A stretch of 64,000 nt of DNA from the NCBI GenBank assembly GCA_041554195.1, contig JBFFMJ010000006.1:1-64000 (forward strand), written 5' to 3'. The translations under genes and the position numbers were made by a program. Below the pieces are notes generated by a model that did not search any database, was not told the origin of the DNA, and worked only from the letters and a program-made list of their open reading frames with translations. This document shows positions 8,641-18,100 of this stretch, piece by piece; the first letter of the stretch is position 1, and each line of letters opens with the position of its first letter. This DNA comes from JAPHSX01 sp041554195 (GTDB lineage Bacteria > Pseudomonadota > Gammaproteobacteria > Thiohalomonadales > Thiohalomonadaceae).

Positions 8641-8709
8641 GTAGATCAGGTTGGCGCGATAGCGTCTACCTGACGTAAGTTGTCACGTAGCTGGCGCAAC
8701 GTGACCTAC
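8641..8709. repeat. BIME-like repeat, copy 1 of a 69-bp family
   Basis: This 69-bp element matches 19656-19724 at about 60 positions with single-base indels. The ends GTAGATCA and TGACCTAC are near-perfect inverted repeats. Inside are two hairpins, TCAGG/CCTGA and GTCACGT/ACGTGAC, so it reads as two REPs head to head. It lies 29 bp upstream of the LysR start codon and could influence that gene's leader. Confidence 0.75.
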
Positions 8710-8718
8710 AAGATAATA

Positions 8719-8736
8719 CATTTACATATGTAAATG
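8719..8736. promoter_or_regulatory. Candidate LysR operator
   Basis: CATTTACATATGTAAATG is a perfect 18-bp palindrome and contains the T-N11-A pattern typical of LysR-family sites. It lies between the divergent CbbR-like gene and korA, about 77 bp upstream of the proposed korA -35. Assignment to the neighbouring regulator is inference. Confidence 0.5.
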
Positions 8737-8812
8737 TTAAACATAAAAACAATTAAGTGTTATTTATTCCTCATGTGGTTTATAAATCCCGGTTCTCGTG
8801 TGTCGTGACTTA

Positions 8813-8840
8813 TTGCGCCGCTTTGCGTTTTAGATAGAAT
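8813..8840 (+). promoter_or_regulatory. Candidate sigma-70 promoter of korA
   Basis: TTGCGC (8813-8818) and TAGAAT (8835-8840) are separated by 16 bases, 49 bases before the korA start. The -35 matches the one proposed for dksA in this window. No start-site data support it. Confidence 0.4.
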
Positions 8841-8889
8841 AAGCAACCACAAAAATTTAGTGTCTGTGACCCGTTTCATAGGAAAACAC

Positions 8890-10761
8890 ATGTCAAATAG
8901 TACAAAAGCTCAAGTCATCGACGAGCATATCGTCGAGATCGTCAGTGACTCCGGTGAGGGCGCACAGAAGTGCGGTCAGACCTTCGGCGTTATCGGTGCC
9001 AAGATGGGCAACGGTATCTGGACCGTGGAGATCATTCCCGCCGAGATCCAGCCCCCTGCCCGCTCCCCGGCCGGTGCCTCGGGTAACCGCATCCGTGTTG
9101 GTAACAAGTACATGACCAACATGGGTAATGAGGCCGACCTGGTGATCGCCTTTAACGAGCAGGTGCTGTTCTCGCGCATCGCCAACGGCGCATATAAGGA
9201 AGGCACCATCGTGCTGCTGGAGAGCAAGTGGGCCGAGGACCCGCAGGAGGAGATCCGCGAGGCCTACACTAGTGCGGTGAAGGAGTTCCGTGAGCACGGC
9301 CTCATCGTGCACGAGCTGAACTTTGAGCGTGAGTGCCTGAAGATCGTCGACAACGCCCGTAAGGGTAAGAACATGTTTGCCCTCGGTATGCTCTGCCGCA
9401 TCTACAGCCGTGATGTGGAGAAGGGCCACGCCGAGATCTTCAACGCCTTTGGTCACAAGGGTGACAAGGTGGTCAAGCCCAACCAGGACCTGTTCGACGC
9501 CGGTTACGCCTTTGCCGCCGACAACCTGGAGTACCACTACGAGATCAAGCCCTATAAAGAAGAAGGCGACGACACCCCGATGATGGTGTGTAACGGCAAT
9601 ACCGCGATCGGTCTTGGCGTGATGGCCTCGGGCATGGACATGGTCTCCATGTACCCGATCACCCCGGCCACCTCCGCCTCGCACTACATCGCCGATGTCT
9701 ACGACAAGGTGGGTGGCTTTGTACACCAGGCCGAGGATGAGATTGCCGCGATTGGCTTTGCCATCGGCGCCTCCTACGCCGGCAAGACCGCCTGTACCAT
9801 CACCTCCGGCCCCGGTATGGCGCTGAAGACCGAGCTGATGGGTCTGGCGGTAATGGGCGAGATCCCGCTGGTGATTATTGACGTGCAACGCGGCGGCCCC
9901 TCCACCGGTCTGCCGACCAAGGTCGAGCAGGGTGACCTGCTCTCCTCGATGTTCGGCATGCCGGGCGATGCGCCGAAGATCATTATCGCCGCGGCCACCA
10001 TCGAGGAGTGCTTCCACCTCACCATCACCGCGCGCAAGCTGGCCGAGGCCTTCCGTGGCCCGGTGATTCTGCTCACCGATGCCAACCTCGCCACCGGCGT
10101 ACAGCCGTGGCCGCGCCCCGAGTTGCAGGAGGAGTGGCTGGCCGACCCGGTCGACCAGTCCGAGTGGGATCGCAGTGTCCCCGCCTACGACTGGGACGAG
10201 AGCACCGGTCTGTCGCAGCGTCCGATCCCGGGGCAGCCGGGCGGCATGTATGTACTGACCGGCCTGAGCCATACCAACCGCTCCAAGGTGGCCTACGATT
10301 CCGAGACCAACCAGACCACCATGGAGTACCGCAGCCACAAGCTGGCGGCACTGCAGAGCTCGCTCAAGCCGCCCACCATTCACGGTGACGAGGAAGGCGA
10401 TCTGCTTATCGTCGGCTGGGGCTCTACCATGGGTGCCATCGACGAGGCGGTCGATATCCTGCGGGCGCAGGGTAAGAAGGTCTCCAACATCCACCTGCGA
10501 TTTATCGCACCGCTGGAGCCGGGCCTGAAGGAGATCTTCGCCCGCTTCAAGAAGGTGATGACCATCGAGATCAACTACAGCGACAATCTTGATCATCCGC
10601 TGATTAACGAAGAGAACCGTCGTCGCTCCCAGCTGGCCAACATCCTGCGTATGCAGACCGTGGTCGATGTCGATTGCTGGTCCGTGGTCTACGGTCACCC
10701 GCTACAGCCCGGCGAACTGGTAGAAGTCCTCGACGAAAAACTCGAAGCCCTGAACTCTTAA
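8890..10761 (+). CDS. korA: 2-oxoglutarate:ferredoxin oxidoreductase, gamma-alpha fusion subunit
   Basis: This 623-aa subunit works with KorB to carboxylate succinyl-CoA reductively to 2-oxoglutarate using ferredoxin electrons, the step that marks the rTCA cycle. Residues about 1-195 form the gamma domain. The alpha (pyrimidine-binding) domain follows, with YPITPAT near 255 and SGPGMALKTE near 307, then a C-terminal domain-II-like part. The fused order is standard for KorA proteins. Start 8890 is chosen because AGGAAAA lies 8 bases upstream; a GTG at 8860 in frame has no such site. korB follows after 12 bases. Substrate could in principle be another 2-oxoacid, but the linked mdh, fumarase and fumarate reductase genes favour 2-oxoglutarate. 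Confidence 0.88.
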   Translation: MSNSTKAQVIDEHIVEIVSDSGEGAQKCGQTFGVIGAKMGNGIWTVEIIPAEIQPPARSPAGASGNRIRVGNKYMTNMGNEADLVIAFNEQVLFSRIANGAYKEGTIVLLESKWAEDPQEEIREAYTSAVKEFREHGLIVHELNFERECLKIVDNARKGKNMFALGMLCRIYSRDVEKGHAEIFNAFGHKGDKVVKPNQDLFDAGYAFAADNLEYHYEIKPYKEEGDDTPMMVCNGNTAIGLGVMASGMDMVSMYPITPATSASHYIADVYDKVGGFVHQAEDEIAAIGFAIGASYAGKTACTITSGPGMALKTELMGLAVMGEIPLVIIDVQRGGPSTGLPTKVEQGDLLSSMFGMPGDAPKIIIAAATIEECFHLTITARKLAEAFRGPVILLTDANLATGVQPWPRPELQEEWLADPVDQSEWDRSVPAYDWDESTGLSQRPIPGQPGGMYVLTGLSHTNRSKVAYDSETNQTTMEYRSHKLAALQSSLKPPTIHGDEEGDLLIVGWGSTMGAIDEAVDILRAQGKKVSNIHLRFIAPLEPGLKEIFARFKKVMTIEINYSDNLDHPLINEENRRRSQLANILRMQTVVDVDCWSVVYGHPLQPGELVEVLDEKLEALNS

Positions 10762-10773
10762 GGAGACGATCAA

Positions 10774-11727
10774 ATGTTTGGTATTAAAGCTGACTGGTCA
10801 CTCGACGTATTTGATCGCTACTTCACCCTCGGTGACTACTCCGGTGGTGAAGCGCGCTGGTGCCCCGGTTGCGGTGACTTCGCCGTGCTCAACACGGTAC
10901 ACCGCGTACTGCGCGATGCGCAGCTGCCGCCCGAGAAGAGCGTCGCCGTCTCCGGCATCGGTTGTTCCAGCCGCCTGCCCCACTACATGGGCACCTATGG
11001 CCTGCACGGCCTGCATGGCCGTGCCCTGCCGCTGGCCAACGGCGTCAAGGCACACCGCCCCGACCTGGATGTGTGGGTGGCCACCGGTGACGGTGACTGC
11101 TTCTCCATCGGTGCCGGTCCCTGGCTCCACTCAACCCGCATGAACATGGACATGGTGGTGCTGGTGTTTGATAACGCCATCTACGGTCTGACCAAAAAGC
11201 AGACCTCGCCCACCAGCCCCACCGGGATGAAGACCAACACCCACCCGCAAGGTGCACCGCTGCCAGCCCTTAACCCGCTGACCGTGACCCTGGGGATCAC
11301 CAACGTATCCTTCGTAGCACAGGTGGTCGACTGGAATCCGCCGATGCTCTACGAAACAATCAAGGCGGCGCACGCCCACCGTGGCACCAGCTTCGTGCGC
11401 ATCCTGCAACGCTGCCCGGTCTTCTCCAACGAGTTCTGTAAACCTCTGCAGGACAACCCGGACAAGTTCGTGGTGCTGGAGCACGAGAACGGTATTCGTG
11501 TTGACGATGCGGTGAAGCGCGTCTTCTCCGATATCGAGCAGCACGACCCACGCGACTGGCTCGGTGCGATGAAGTTCGCCAAGGATGAGGAGCGTCTGCC
11601 ACTGGGTCTGCTCTATCAGGATCCGGACGCCGTGGTTTATGACGACATCACCACCCGTGATCTCGGCAAGAGTGACGAAGAGAAGATCATCGCCATCAAC
11701 AAGGCGATGGATGCCTTCGCCATCTAA
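10774..11727 (+). CDS. korB: 2-oxoglutarate:ferredoxin oxidoreductase, beta subunit
   Basis: This 317-aa thiamine-diphosphate-binding subunit has WCPGCGDF (Cys30, Cys33), Cys64 in GIGCSS and Cys214 in QRCPVF as probable ligands of its single [4Fe-4S] cluster. The Mg/thiamine site is intact: GDGD at 105-108 with Asn134 downstream. A good AAGGAGA ribosome site precedes the ATG. It has no ferredoxin domain of its own, so electrons must come from a separate protein. The next gene starts 34 bases later in the same direction, which suggests that the unusual downstream proteins belong to the same operon and may be partners. Confidence 0.9.
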   Translation: MFGIKADWSLDVFDRYFTLGDYSGGEARWCPGCGDFAVLNTVHRVLRDAQLPPEKSVAVSGIGCSSRLPHYMGTYGLHGLHGRALPLANGVKAHRPDLDVWVATGDGDCFSIGAGPWLHSTRMNMDMVVLVFDNAIYGLTKKQTSPTSPTGMKTNTHPQGAPLPALNPLTVTLGITNVSFVAQVVDWNPPMLYETIKAAHAHRGTSFVRILQRCPVFSNEFCKPLQDNPDKFVVLEHENGIRVDDAVKRVFSDIEQHDPRDWLGAMKFAKDEERLPLGLLYQDPDAVVYDDITTRDLGKSDEEKIIAINKAMDAFAI

Positions 11728-11761
11728 TCCTCGTCATCAATCTAATAAAGACAACAGCCTC

Positions 11762-14242
11762 ATGACAGCCAGTTCAGCGAAAAAGAGAGAGGGCGGCAGC
11801 AGCATGCCGGTGATACCGCCAGCGGTGAAGGATGCCGACGCGACCAAGCAGATCATGCACACCCTGCGTCACTTCCACCTCGGTAACCCGAGTGTAAAAG
11901 AGGCGGTGCAGCAGGTTGGCAGCGACTTCCTGCCCGCCCTGCTGGAACCCTATCGTGATGTCTCGCGTCTGCGTTACGACTATCCGCTGTTTCTGTTTAA
12001 TGCCGAGCAGAGTGAGGTCAATCCCTCCCCTGAGCAGCTGGCCAAACCGGTCGGCGAGGTGCTTCAGGCGTGCGTCGCCAGCTTCGCCCCGGGTGAGGAT
12101 TCCGCGCGTATCCTTAAAGACAACCTGCCGTGGGTCGAGCGTGAGCTGCGCCAGCGGCTGGTTGATGTGGAAGGGCCGGTTGTCGCCAGCGGCCTGGTGA
12201 AGGCCGCGACCGAGGCGCTGCTCAAACACCTCAAGCTGGATGCGGAGAACCAGGGCAAACTTGAGGACGACATCGCGAAGATGCTGGCGGCCCTGCCTGC
12301 CGCGGGTCACCTCCTCGCCTACGGTCGTTATCCGGCGATCCATCTGCTGGTACACAGCATTCGCAGTCGCATCATTCCGCGTCACGCCCGTTTCCGCAAC
12401 GAGATCAAGACACATATCCGCGAGCTGAAGACCCTGCTCGATGTGGACTGGAGCAAGTCGGCCGAATCGAAAAATGCGGAAAACCTGCAAGGCAGTATTG
12501 GTGGTAGCGCCAACTTTTTTGATACCAGCGCCCTCTCCAAGGTGATGGGGCAGAAGTCGCAGGGCTCGGTCACCATGTCGGCCGAGCGCCGTGCGCGTAT
12601 CGAGGCGGCCCTGGCGACGCTGGAGGAGTACCAGCACAGCACCACGCTGGTGCGCTTCATTCACAATGGTCCGCTGGAGGGGGCGTGGCTGAGCAGCACC
12701 GAGGGCTTCGAGTCGAGCGATGAGTCCGACCCCTGCGCCGCCGCCACCCGTTTCTTCGATGATGAGGCCGAGCGCCTGGCCAAGGTCTTCGCGGCGGCAC
12801 GTGTTGCCAGCCTGGAGATCAACAGCATCTACGATGCGGCGATCCACGACCCCTTCTTCGCCAACTTCAACTGGGAGGCATTCTCCCGCGAGGAGTTGCT
12901 GCTGGTACCGGCCGTAATCGCGCTGGAGTCAGCCAACCATGTCGCCACCGATGGCCTCTCCTCCTTCTCGCGACTGCTCAGTTCCGGTCGCCCGGTACAG
13001 ATCTTCGTACGGGTACTGGCCCACGCCAATCCGGCGGCCAGTGCAGACGAGGACCCGTTCCAGAATTACCGTACCGAGCTGGGCTACCTGGGTATCGCAC
13101 ACCGTCAGGCGGTGGTCTCGCAGGCCTCGGCAGCACGCCACGTCAACCTGCTGCAGCGCTTCGGCTCGGCACTCGACGCCACCCGTACCAGCCTGCACCT
13201 GATCAACATCGGCCTGCGTCCCACCGGTCAGGATCTCGGCCTTAACGCCTGGCTGGTCGCCGGGGCCGCGCTGGAGGGTCGGGTCCACCCCGCCTTTAGC
13301 ATCAACCCTGCCGCCGGTGACGCCTTTGCCGATCGCATGGATTTCAGTGGCAACCCGCAGCCCGAGAGAGACTGGCCACTACACCCCTTTAACTATGTGG
13401 ATGACACCGGTATCAGTGTCGAGCAGGAGCTGGCCTTCACCTTTGCCGACTACGCGCTGTTGATCCCGCGCCTGCACCACCACTTTGCCGTAGTGCCCAA
13501 CGAGTGCGACTCCGATGCCCTGGTGCCGGTGGCCGAGTTCCTGCAACTGCCTGACGAGCGCATCCATCAGCACGTCCCCTTCGTCTGGGCCGTGGGCAGC
13601 GGTGGCGTGTTGCATCGCGTGGTGATCTCCCGCGCCCTGATCCAGGCCTGTCGTGATCGCCTCAACTTCTGGCACACGCTGCAGGAGATGGCCGGGGTGC
13701 GTAATAAGCACATCGACAACGCCATCGCCGCCACCCGTGCCGAGGTCGAGGCGCAGGCCGCTGAAGAGAAGGCCGCGATGGCCGCTGAATTCGAAGCGGA
13801 GCTGGCACGCGTGCGTGCCGAGGCCGCCGGCGAGGTGATGGGCAAACTGACCGATGTGCTGCTCGGCATGGACTTTACAAGTGGTGCGCCGCGGCCTGCC
13901 TTTGCTGCCAGTGCCGCACCAGCCGCCGTTGCTGCCGAAGAGGTGGTGGAAGAAGCCGCACCCGCCCCGGTCGAGGAGGAGGAAGAGGTACTGGTTGAGG
14001 AGCCATGGATCGACACCCCGCTCTGCACCAGCTGCAACGACTGCCTGGCGATCAACCCCCTTATGTTCCTCTATAACGACACCAACATGGCGGTGATCGG
14101 CGACCTCAACGCCGGTACCTTCAAGCAGATGGTCGAGGCGGCAGAGATCTGCCCCTCCAGATGCATCCATCCCGGGCAGCCGTGGAATCCCAGCGAGCCC
14201 GGGCTGGATGAGCTGAAAGAGCGTGCAGCCCCCTTTAACTAA
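11762..14242 (+). CDS. Novel 826-aa protein: diverged PFOR-like C-terminal half plus coiled coil and ferredoxin
   Basis: No family is recognised with certainty. Residues 1-380 are mostly helical with no motif I know. About 380-650 parallels the last third of the 1491-aa protein at 15098: compare GRPVQIFV with ELPVKVLL, FADRMDFSGNPQ with FGSRLSLEGNPA, and FWHTLQEMAG with GWRTLQELAG. In that protein the matching region resembles the thiamine-binding domain of PFOR, but no GDG-type metal motif is visible here. A charged Ala/Glu coiled coil (about 655-700) and an acidic Ala/Pro/Glu linker lead to a C-terminal ferredoxin with Cys755, 758, 761 and 797. Start 11762 is the first ATG after korB; the frame is open further upstream, inside korB. 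Likely a soluble electron-transfer or scaffold partner of KorAB. Confidence 0.7.
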   Translation: MTASSAKKREGGSSMPVIPPAVKDADATKQIMHTLRHFHLGNPSVKEAVQQVGSDFLPALLEPYRDVSRLRYDYPLFLFNAEQSEVNPSPEQLAKPVGEVLQACVASFAPGEDSARILKDNLPWVERELRQRLVDVEGPVVASGLVKAATEALLKHLKLDAENQGKLEDDIAKMLAALPAAGHLLAYGRYPAIHLLVHSIRSRIIPRHARFRNEIKTHIRELKTLLDVDWSKSAESKNAENLQGSIGGSANFFDTSALSKVMGQKSQGSVTMSAERRARIEAALATLEEYQHSTTLVRFIHNGPLEGAWLSSTEGFESSDESDPCAAATRFFDDEAERLAKVFAAARVASLEINSIYDAAIHDPFFANFNWEAFSREELLLVPAVIALESANHVATDGLSSFSRLLSSGRPVQIFVRVLAHANPAASADEDPFQNYRTELGYLGIAHRQAVVSQASAARHVNLLQRFGSALDATRTSLHLINIGLRPTGQDLGLNAWLVAGAALEGRVHPAFSINPAAGDAFADRMDFSGNPQPERDWPLHPFNYVDDTGISVEQELAFTFADYALLIPRLHHHFAVVPNECDSDALVPVAEFLQLPDERIHQHVPFVWAVGSGGVLHRVVISRALIQACRDRLNFWHTLQEMAGVRNKHIDNAIAATRAEVEAQAAEEKAAMAAEFEAELARVRAEAAGEVMGKLTDVLLGMDFTSGAPRPAFAASAAPAAVAAEEVVEEAAPAPVEEEEEVLVEEPWIDTPLCTSCNDCLAINPLMFLYNDTNMAVIGDLNAGTFKQMVEAAEICPSRCIHPGQPWNPSEPGLDELKERAAPFN

Positions 14243-14253
14243 CGGGTCAACTG

Positions 14254-15114
14254 ATGAACGAGTTTCTCACCGCCCCGGCGATCATGACCGGCCTCGGCCT
14301 CTTCTTCGGGGTGATCCTGGCCGTCGCCTACAAGCTGCTCAAGGTTGAGGAGGACCCGCGCCTCGCCCACACCGAGGAACTGCTTCCCGGCACCAACTGC
14401 GGCGCCTGCGGTGAGCCCGGCTGCCTGCCCTTCGCGCAAAAGCTGGTAGCCGGTGAGGTGCAGCCCAGCAGCTGTACCGTCGCCAGTGCTGATGACATTG
14501 ACGAAATCGCCGACTACCTCGGGGTTGATGCCGGTGAGGCGGAGAAGCGCGTGGCGCGACTGCGCTGTGCCGGCGGCAAGGCACAGGCCTTCCAGATCGC
14601 CGAATATGACGGTTTTGAGAGCTGCCGCGCCGCTGCCGTGGTCTCCGGCGGCGGCAAGGGGTGCTCCTGGGGCTGCCTGGGTTTGGCCGACTGCGATGTC
14701 TCCTGCGACTTCGATGCCATCCACATGAATGCCAACGGCCTGCCGGTGGTCGACATAGAAAAATGTACCGCCTGCGGCGACTGTGTTGAAGCCTGCCCCA
14801 AGGACCTGTTCGAGCTGCTGCCGCTGAGCCAGAAGCTCTACGTACAGTGCAACAACCCGCTGGCCGGTGAGTCGGTAACGGTGCTCTGCTCGGTCGGCTG
14901 CGACGGCTGCGCCAAGTGTGCCGCCGATGCCGCCCCCGGCCTGATTGAGATGAAAAACGAACTGCCGCTGATCCACTACGAAAGCGGTCTGCCGGTCACC
15001 GCTAAGGCCACATCGCGCTGCCCCACCAACGCCATTCAGTGGCTCGAAGGCGGGCAGTTTAATCAAGAAGAATCGCAAAGCGAGAGCCAGAAACGTTATG
15101 CCCAACTTCACTGA
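14254..15114 (+). CDS. rnfB: Rnf complex subunit B, long ferredoxin-rich type
   Basis: The 286-aa subunit has an N-terminal membrane helix (about 7-28) and the Fe-S domain Cys49/52/57/74. Ferredoxin-like motifs then occur at Cys137/141/147/151, Cys171/174/177/181 and Cys212/216/219/222, with a late Cys256 before PTNAI. Enterobacterial RsxB is under 200 residues with fewer clusters; this form resembles the long RnfB of clostridia. RnfB is the site where Rnf hands electrons to ferredoxin. Here the gene is not next to rnfA or rnfC but sits between two PFOR-related genes, overlapping the 1491-aa gene by 17 bases. That suggests co-translation and perhaps direct contact between Rnf and those proteins. 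Confidence 0.85.
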   Translation: MNEFLTAPAIMTGLGLFFGVILAVAYKLLKVEEDPRLAHTEELLPGTNCGACGEPGCLPFAQKLVAGEVQPSSCTVASADDIDEIADYLGVDAGEAEKRVARLRCAGGKAQAFQIAEYDGFESCRAAAVVSGGGKGCSWGCLGLADCDVSCDFDAIHMNANGLPVVDIEKCTACGDCVEACPKDLFELLPLSQKLYVQCNNPLAGESVTVLCSVGCDGCAKCAADAAPGLIEMKNELPLIHYESGLPVTAKATSRCPTNAIQWLEGGQFNQEESQSESQKRYAQLH

Positions 15115-18100
15115 AACCGCGATCAGACTCTATAGCCGTCTCTTCGGAAGCCCTGAGCTGGCAGGCCAGCTGCCCGACGGCGTCGAGACCGTGCTCGACG
15201 GTAACACCGCCGTCGCCATTACCGAGGCGGCCATTGCCGATAGCGCCGCCCTGGGTGGCGGCTTCCCCGGCAGTGGCGCCAATACGGCCTGGCAGGCGGA
15301 GCAGCAGCGCCAGCACAGCAACATGTTCGGCGGCCAGCTGGGACATGTCGATACCGAGAGCGGCCGCGGTGCGCTGGCCGCCGCCATCGGTCTGGCGATG
15401 AGTGGCCAGCGCGCCACCGCCTTTCTTGACAGCCAGCAGCTGGCCGCGAGCCAGGACCTGCTGGTCAACGCCGCCGGCCGTCATCTGCCGCTGGTGCTCC
15501 ACCTCACCAACCGCGCCCTCGCCACACAGGGTGCGGCGCTGGGCAGTGGTCATGAGACCCTGCATTTGAGCGCCGAAAGCGGCTGTTTCGTACTGCATGC
15601 GATGAACGTACAGCAAGCGGTCGACTTTACCCTGATCGCCCGTCGTGTCGCCGAGCTCTCCCTCATCCCCGGCATCGTGGTGATGGATGGCGAGCAGACC
15701 GCCATGGCTGCGCAGGAGGTGAAACTCCCCTCCCTGCAACTGGCTGGCAAGTATATCGGGGGCAGCGACGAGACCATCGACATCAGTAATAGTGCACAGA
15801 AGCTGCTGTTCGGTGAGCAGCGCCGTCGGGTGCCGAAGTGGCACGATCTGGACGCGCCGGTACTCAGTGGAGCGCTACAGGGCAGCGAGAGTTATGCCCT
15901 CGGTCAGGCGGCTCAGGCCCCCTTCTTCGCCGCCGCGTTAGCTGAAATTCTCGATGAGGCCTTTGGCGAGTTTGCCCGCCTCACCGGACGTCACTACAGC
16001 GCCATCACCCAACACCATGTTGAAAAATCGAAACTACTGCTGGTGGTTCAGGGTGCGGCCATTGAGACCGCCATCGCGGTCAGTGATGAGCTGCGTAAAA
16101 AGCACAAGGTGAAGGTCGGCGTGGTGGGGCTGCATGGCCTGCGCCCCCTGCCCGCTGTCCAGCTGGTAGAGCTGCTACGCGGCAAGCGCGCCGTCACCGT
16201 ACTGGAGCGCTGCGATAGCCCGCTCGCTGGAGATGGCCCGCTACTGCGCGAACTGCGTGCCGCCTCTGCATCCCTCAGTGATAACGAACGCCCACGCCTG
16301 CTCTCTGCCCTCTACGGTATTGGTGGCCTGCCGCTACGTAGCGCCGACCTGATTGCCCTCGGTAAAGAGATGGGCGAGAAGAGCGCCCCGCGCCGCTACC
16401 TCGGCCTCGACTTTCACCGCGCCGATTCCATCCATCCCAAGCGTCAGGTGATGCTCGACACCCTGCGCCGCCACTACCCCGAGATCGCCGGCCTGGGGCT
16501 GCGCGGCAGTGAGGCCGTAGCGCCCCCTGCCGAAGGCGAGCTGAGCGTGGCCGTCCATCACCTCGCCGGTGAGCCGGGCGAGACACTGGCCATCGAGGCC
16601 GCCAGCTTCCTCCACCAGCTGCTCGGCGGTACGGTGCGCAGCCGCCCGGCGATGAGCTGGGAGCGCTGGGGGGTGGCCCGTGTCGACCGCTTCAGCCACA
16701 GTGAAAATGCACTGCTGGATCAGGGCGATGAGGTGATGGCCAATATCGCCATCCTCAGTGGCGATGCCCACCACCCCAATATCGACCCCGTGGCAAATTT
16801 GCCACAGGGCGGTAGCCTGCTGCTGCCAGGCGAAGAGCTACCCGCGAAGATACTGGCAGCCATTAAGCAGAAGCAGATTAATGTCTACAGCCTGAGTACT
16901 GAGACAGACCAGCTTCAGGAGGCGCTACTCGGTGCCTTCATCGGCATGCTACTGCAAAACGGCACCCTTGATCTCAAGCCCCGCCGCATCACCACCACCC
17001 GCGAGGAGAGCTTCAGCCACCTTGCCGAGGCCGAGCGCAAGTCACTCATCACCGCCTTTGAGGCAGGGATGGAATCGGTACGCCAACTCGATACCAGCTC
17101 ACTTGAGGCCGCTAACAACTCCGCCAGTGCAGGCTGGAGCGATGAGGCCCCGCTGGCGGTACGCCACCTCGGCGGTGACAGCGAGGGCTATGACAGCCTG
17201 CCGCGCTTCTGGGACCAGGTCGGGGTGCTCTACCGCAACAACGACAGCGACGCGCTGACCGCCGACCCCTGCATGGCGAGCGGTGTGATGCCCCCCCTCA
17301 CCGCCACCTTCCGCGACCACACCCCGTCGCGCAGCCGCCTGCCGGTCTTCAACCCTGATAACTGCACCGGCTGTGGCAAGTGCTGGGCCAACTGCCCCGA
17401 CAGCGCCATCGGCGCGGTGGCGCTGAGCCCGAAGAAGCTCATCGACACCGGCATCAGGTTCGCCTCTGCCGATGCCCTGCGTCAGGTCGGTTCCAAACTG
17501 GCACAGCGCATTGCGGCGATGGCGCGCAAGGGTGAGACCGCGGGTCTGGCCACCGACGAGCTACTGCAGCAGGCCTTTGACTGGCTCAAGGAGAAGGCAC
17601 CGTTGCCAACAGAGCGCCAGCAGGCGGTCGATGCTGACTTTATCAGGGTCAAGGCAGCCCTGGCCCTAATGCCGCTCAGCCTCACCCCCTCACTGTTCGA
17701 GCTGGCCGAGAAGGCGCAGAAGGACAGTGGTGAACTCTTATCCCTCGCCATCAACCCCGACAGCTGCAAGGCGTGCGGTCTCTGCGTCGAGGTCTGTGGT
17801 GATGAGGCGCTGGCGATGGAGCCGCAAACCGCTGAACTGGTCGCCTCTGCACGCGCCCAGTGGCAGCTGTGGCAGCAGACCCCGGATACCGACTCCACCA
17901 CCATCGAGCGCGTCGCCAAACTGCCCGAGGTAGGGCCGATGGCGGCGATCATGCTCTCTCGCCACTGCGCCTTCGCCCTCTCCGGCGGTGACGGGGCCGA
18001 GGCGGGCTCCGGCGAGAAGATCGCGGTGCGCCAGGTGCTGGCCGCCACCGAGTACCAGCAGCAGCCGCTGCTGCACCGCTTTATCAGCGAGATCAAAGAT

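Noticed and set aside
8893..10698. A 601-codon open frame on the minus strand
   Set aside because: It lies wholly inside korA on the opposite strand, is rich in His, Gly and Val as expected from reversed GC-rich codons, and has no recognisable motif or ribosome site.
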